Origin: Rubellicoccus peritrichatus
Lineage (GTDB): Bacteria > Verrucomicrobiota > Verrucomicrobiia > Opitutales > Cerasicoccaceae
DNA: 64,000 nucleotides
Reading direction: 5' to 3'
Assembly (NCBI RefSeq): GCF_033100135.1
Contig: NZ_CP136920.1
Location: 1,984,001 to 2,048,000, forward strand
A program made the position numbers and the translations under genes. Shown here one piece after another: positions 60,905 through 64,000 of this stretch. Position 1 is the first letter of the stretch. Every line of letters begins with the position of its first letter. The notes beneath the pieces are model-generated. The model did no database searches, was not told the origin of the DNA, and saw only the letters and a program-made list of their open reading frames with translations.

Positions 60905-61500
60905 ATAATTTTCGGATTGATGAACTCTATGATCAAAGTCGGTATAGTGACATCCAGGCACTATATCGATTAACTAATACATCTTCCGATGTTGATTTAG
61001 TGGGGAAATATGTTAGGAAAAGAGACTTAATATTGGCTAGGATAGGAGCCTTTGTGACATTGGGTTATGACTATGGTAAGCGCTTGCGATCAAGCCTAGT
61101 TTATAGACCAAGGGCTGTGACGAGTGCTAAGAGACCAGTTTCTAAGAATACCGTTAAGTACAAGCAGAAGTCTTCGGAGACTTTTCAACCCTCAATTGGT
61201 TCACGCCAAGATGACGAACTTTTCGATTTAAATTCATTTGTCACTTATTCGAAATATTTGTTTTCAAGAAAGTACCGTGAAAACAATTATGAAGTTGAGA
61301 TTAGTGATTGGGTTGCTGATTGGAAGGAGACACGTCCTCTTGCTAAATCTGAAATTTCAAGACGCTGCTACAACAGTACTTTGATGTTCCGGCTTGCACT
61401 CCTACTTCTGGAGCATATCTATTTTTGCTACATTTCTAGCCCCATTGTTAAGGCCATTGAGTTTTTAATCAAAATTTTGTCGGATAATTTCAAAGAATAA
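60901..61500 (+). CDS. Hypothetical protein coupled to the winged-helix gene
   Basis: A 199-residue protein starting at GTG 60901, overlapping the previous stop (GTGA). The N-terminal half is basic and polar (YRPRAVTSAKRPVSKNTVKYKQK); the C-terminal segment LMFRLALLLLEHIYFCYISSPIVKAIEFLI is hydrophobic and may be membrane-inserted or buried. Residues YSKYLFSRKYRENNYEVEISDWV lie between. No family recognised. Its stop is 160 bases before the DprA-like gene. Confidence 0.6.
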   Translation: MNNFRIDELYDQSRYSDIQALYRLTNTSSDVDLVGKYVRKRDLILARIGAFVTLGYDYGKRLRSSLVYRPRAVTSAKRPVSKNTVKYKQKSSETFQPSIGSRQDDELFDLNSFVTYSKYLFSRKYRENNYEVEISDWVADWKETRPLAKSEISRRCYNSTLMFRLALLLLEHIYFCYISSPIVKAIEFLIKILSDNFKE

Positions 61501-61636
61501 GCAGATTGATACTGTCGAGGGCTGGTTGTTTTCTTATTGCCTCATAATTGGCAGTTGAGTGCCGTTTTATCTTAGGATTGAATAAATGGCTTTTCGTTTT
61601 CTAATATAGGTTTTATTCTTGTAAATTATTGGTTTA

Positions 61637-61650
61637 GTGAACATATTCAC
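61637..61650. promoter_or_regulatory. Dyad GTGAA-CATA-TTCAC before the DprA-like gene
   Basis: A perfect 5-bp inverted repeat with 4-nt spacer, 10 bases before ATG 61660. A -10-like CATATT (61642-61647) sits in its centre with TTGTAA 17 nt before, so binding would block transcription. The half-site resembles that of the uvrA dyads. Confidence 0.4.
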
Positions 61651-61659
61651 ACGCAAGAG

Positions 61660-62577
61660 ATGATTCTAGGGCAGGCAACTATTTCTCCACGCAATGAAGC
61701 AATTGCGTACGAAGCGCTATCTTCGATCCGAGAGAATACTCTCAAAAAACTGGCTCCTAGGCTAATGAATGGAAGACGCCTTCCCTCAGAGTTACTTTCA
61801 GAGGAGCAGATTATTGATGATCTGACACAAAAAGCAAAAGAGGTTCTTGAAAGCGTTAGTGTGGACTTTTCGATTTCCATGTTTGGCGATCTTAAGTATC
61901 CTCATACTCTTCGCGATGTTAAGCACCCACTCCCCTTGTTTTACTTCAGGGGTGATCTTGCCCTTCTTGAAAAGAGGTGTATTTCAGTTGTCGGTGCCAG
62001 GGAGGTCTCACCCGAGGGAATCGCACGGGCAGAACGTCTTGCTCGATTGTTGGCAGAGAAGGATTTCGTAGTTGTATCAGGGCTTGCTCGTGGTGTCGAT
62101 ACTGCTGCAATGACTTCAGCAATTCGGTCTGGAGGAAACGTTGTTGGAGTCATTGGCACACCTATCGATTCTTTCTATCCTAAGGAGAATAAGAAACTTC
62201 AGGAATATGTGGCTACGCACAATTTATTGATATCTCAGGTCCCATTTCTTAGGTATTCGATGCAAGATTATCGAATAAATAGATTTTATTTCCCTGAGCG
62301 CAATGAGACGATGAGCGCTCTTTCTGAGGCGACAATTATTGTTGAGGCCTCAGACAAATCAGGAACATTAACTCAGGCGAGAGCGGCTCTTAAGCAGGGG
62401 CGAAAGTTATTTATACTTAATAGTTGCTTTGAGAATCCTCGTATTACTTGGCCCGCAAAATATGAAAAGCGTGGAGCAATAAGAGTCAAAAGTGTTGATG
62501 AAATTGTTGAGCGTTTAGCTGAGGATGATTCAGAACCATTTAGTTTAGAAAGTGAGTGGACGGTGGACCAGGATTGA
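61660..62577 (+). CDS. DprA/Smf-like Rossmann-fold protein
   Basis: A 305-residue protein with the DprA core: SVVGAREVSPEGIARAERLARLLAEKDFVVVSGLARGVDTAAM, VVGVIGTPIDSFYPKENKKLQEY, FPERNETMSALSEATIIVEASDKSGTLTQARAALKQGRKLFIL. DprA binds single-stranded DNA and loads RecA during transformation; LOG-like relatives are nucleotide-processing. Here the N-terminal SAM-type domain is replaced by an unrelated 80-residue segment and the C-terminal winged helix is missing, which sets it apart from housekeeping DprA. The stop overlaps the PRTase gene by 26 bases, so the two make a coupled pair. Confidence 0.88.
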   Translation: MILGQATISPRNEAIAYEALSSIRENTLKKLAPRLMNGRRLPSELLSEEQIIDDLTQKAKEVLESVSVDFSISMFGDLKYPHTLRDVKHPLPLFYFRGDLALLEKRCISVVGAREVSPEGIARAERLARLLAEKDFVVVSGLARGVDTAAMTSAIRSGGNVVGVIGTPIDSFYPKENKKLQEYVATHNLLISQVPFLRYSMQDYRINRFYFPERNETMSALSEATIIVEASDKSGTLTQARAALKQGRKLFILNSCFENPRITWPAKYEKRGAIRVKSVDEIVERLAEDDSEPFSLESEWTVDQD

Positions 62578-63190
62578 GCGTGGTGTCACGCAGGCTTTTC
62601 CAAATGCTTTATCTGATGAGGATGTTTGTTGGTATGCTCGTGAGTATGTAAAGTCTGGTGGGTATTCTGCATCAGATGGAAATCAGCTGATTGCTAATTT
62701 CAAAATGAGTCCGAATTCTGCGAATTACGCGTCGCGTCAGTTTTACAAAGACAGAGCGTGCAGTCACTTTGCTAAAGAAGTCGCAAACGCTCTTTTGGAT
62801 AATGTGTCGTTGTGTGTAATACCAACTTCAAAGAAGCCTGATTCACCAGAATTCGATCCTAGGTGGATGATGTTTATTCGAGAGTTAAGAAGAATTCGTT
62901 CTGATTTAATAATTGAAAGCCCATTTGAGATAATAGAAAGCCACCAATGCGCACATCATGGTGGAGACAGGGGAACAAATGTATTTTATAATAAGCTTCG
63001 TTGGTTGGGGCTTACCCAGATGTCAGATTCTATAGTTGTTATAGATGATGTCATCACATCAGGAAATCACTTCGTGGATTGCAAGCGGATGCTGCTAGAA
63101 AATTCAACGGTTCGGAGTGTGTATGGCCTTTTTTGGGCACTTGCAATAGATCCACCTGATGACGATCAATTGGAACTTCTCGAGTTCTAA
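62552..63190 (+). CDS. Phosphoribosyltransferase-like protein, coupled to the DprA-like gene
   Basis: A 212-residue protein with a PRTase-type PRPP loop: SDSIVVIDDVITSGNHFVDC (hydrophobic strand, two acids, TSG). N-terminal residues 1-75 (EDVCWYAREYVKSGGYSASDGNQL) are an extra helical part. Start GTG 62552 lies inside the 3' end of the DprA-like gene in another frame. It lacks the zinc ribbon of ComF. With the DprA-like partner it recalls predicted nucleotide- or DNA-processing modules of conflict systems; the substrate base is unknown. Confidence 0.75.
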   Translation: MSGRWTRIERGVTQAFPNALSDEDVCWYAREYVKSGGYSASDGNQLIANFKMSPNSANYASRQFYKDRACSHFAKEVANALLDNVSLCVIPTSKKPDSPEFDPRWMMFIRELRRIRSDLIIESPFEIIESHQCAHHGGDRGTNVFYNKLRWLGLTQMSDSIVVIDDVITSGNHFVDCKRMLLENSTVRSVYGLFWALAIDPPDDDQLELLEF

Positions 63191-63270
63191 TTACTGACTT
63201 AGGCCTTAAGGAGCCTGCCGATCTCTAAGGCTTTTCAATTATGGGTTAGAGAAGGTTTCGGTGAGGGATT

Positions 63271-63834
63271 CTAGTAAGCCTGATATGCAAAAACCTTAAT
63301 GGGCAGATCATAGTTTTTGATAATGCTGTTCACGCGGATGAAATACTTAAGGTCACTTTCGCTTTTTAGAATAAGGTAAATGGCCGGAGTCTTATTGGAC
63401 TGAAAACCATAGTTTAGACTTTGTCCGATAGCCTCTCCCCATTTATTGCCCCAATCAACCTCGATTGCCATATCGTCAGTAACAATGTCACAATAGGTTC
63501 CATCGTCCATTTTGACTTCTGTTTGCCCGCCCAATTCTTTTGCAATTAGATCTCTGTAGTAAGCTTCGTTTTTGACAACAGGTGTTGTAGCTTGATGTGT
63601 TGTTGTTGCTGGTGGCTTGTAGGAGGATGCTGGAGGTGTGTAAGTTGTAGTGCTCTGGCGAGAGTAGCCACTAGAGTAACTGGAAGATGAGGAAGATGAT
63701 CCTGAGTTGTGATAGTGGTATTCGCCCGTCTTCCTGTTTGTGTGCCCGCCGCTGGAGTCTGTCCGGCCTGGATGAGCATGAACAAGTAGGGGCAGGATGC
63801 AGAGGGCGATTGTCAGATACTTTAGATTGAGCAT
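63271..63834 (-). CDS. Secreted YHYH protein with nuclease-like C-terminus
   Basis: A 187-residue exported protein: signal peptide MLNLKYLTIALCILPLLVHA, then HPGRTDSSGGHTNRKTGEYHYHN, the YHYH domain of unknown function. A low-complexity Ser/Thr/Pro linker (residues 48-85) leads to DGTYCDIVTDDMAIEVDWGNKWGEAIGQSLNYGF, whose spaced acids, ExD and following Lys resemble the PD-(D/E)XK nuclease core. The end IYLILKSESDLKYFIRVNSIIKN is a further strand and helix. Whether it cuts DNA is unproven. Convergent with the PRTase gene. Confidence 0.7.
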   Translation of the reverse strand: MLNLKYLTIALCILPLLVHAHPGRTDSSGGHTNRKTGEYHYHNSGSSSSSSSYSSGYSRQSTTTYTPPASSYKPPATTTHQATTPVVKNEAYYRDLIAKELGGQTEVKMDDGTYCDIVTDDMAIEVDWGNKWGEAIGQSLNYGFQSNKTPAIYLILKSESDLKYFIRVNSIIKNYDLPIKVFAYQAY

Positions 63835-64000
63835 ATTGTTTTAGAAGCTCACAGAGTAGTAATTGCAATCCTCATTGCCCCCAAATTTTAGGGGTAACTT
63901 CGGTTTTCTGGCTAAAAAAAGAACTTTCGCGAAATACGAGCATTGTTCGCTGACTTTGATTTCTTCCATGAATTACCTGATGACCATGAAAACAGGCTTG

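Larger units (their letters stand above)
53788..64000. mobile_element. Genomic island integrated at the tmRNA gene
   Basis: Starting at the 3' end of ssrA, a tyrosine recombinase gene is followed by orphan, RNA-processing and DprA-like genes with visibly lower GC than the preceding region. tmRNA 3' ends are a common target for such integrases. A repeat of the ssrA end (attR) was not seen to the window end, so the right border is outside, or the copy is too short to spot. Confidence 0.75.

Noticed and set aside
1-64000. CRISPR array
   Set aside because: No regularly spaced direct repeats with unique spacers were seen; repeats found are palindromes, attC-like sites or pairs.
53788-64000. attR copy of the ssrA end
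   Set aside because: No second copy of the ssrA 3' sequence was spotted up to 64000, so the island end cannot be set here.

Overview
The window looks like a chromosomal segment of a marine-type Verrucomicrobiota bacterium, probably class Opitutae / Puniceicoccales. This is inferred from gene content, not from a marker phylogeny. Pointers are a double-length UvrA, a PEP-CTERM surface protein, secreted polysaccharide-active proteins, a tagaturonate epimerase with a LacI regulator, a single-chain glycine decarboxylase P-protein and a tmRNA. No rRNA, tRNA or CRISPR array is visible.

Layout. (1) 1-15200: end of an unknown gene, the 1962-residue tandem UvrA with two dyads upstream, glycerate kinase, DNA polymerase IV, an SGNH hydrolase, a large secreted beta-helix protein, a DUF5990 protein and an alginate-lyase family protein. 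(2) 15200-21050: a run of small, unrelated genes all on the minus strand (GNAT, DUF6958, two VOC proteins, a PEP-CTERM protein, a trypsin-like lipoprotein, a TfoX C-terminal domain protein and orphans). They are separated by short imperfect palindromes with attC architecture: AAC/GTT core boxes, 5-nt spacers, L boxes with one extrahelical base. No integron integrase is present, so this reads as an integrase-less cassette array. (3) 21500-53200: mostly housekeeping and regulatory genes: methyltransferase, UxaE/LacI pair with a TACACGTGTA operator between them, transporters, CCA-adding enzyme, PAPS reductase, bL33, Mrp ATPase, TolB, a hybrid histidine kinase, a glycosyltransferase, an Hsp33-like protein, RNase R, GcvP, a GntR regulator, RsmD and a UPF0173 hydrolase. 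Several gene borders carry long hairpin repeats, and a nested inverted repeat of about 300 bp lies between rnr and gcvP. (4) 53415-64000: ssrA (tmRNA), then a tyrosine recombinase and a lower-GC genomic island that runs off the window.

The island carries an RHH-like small protein overlapping an unknown partner, a WGR-plus-propeller protein with a GNAT enzyme, an RNA-like region with competing terminator and anti-terminator helices, RNase HI, several orphans, a winged-helix/orphan pair, and a DprA-like plus phosphoribosyltransferase pair whose frames overlap. It ends with a secreted YHYH protein whose C-terminus resembles a PD-(D/E)XK fold. The strongest candidates for undescribed biology are the DprA-PRTase module, the RNA switch-like element at 58014-58119, the RHH-like two-gene module and the cassette array.
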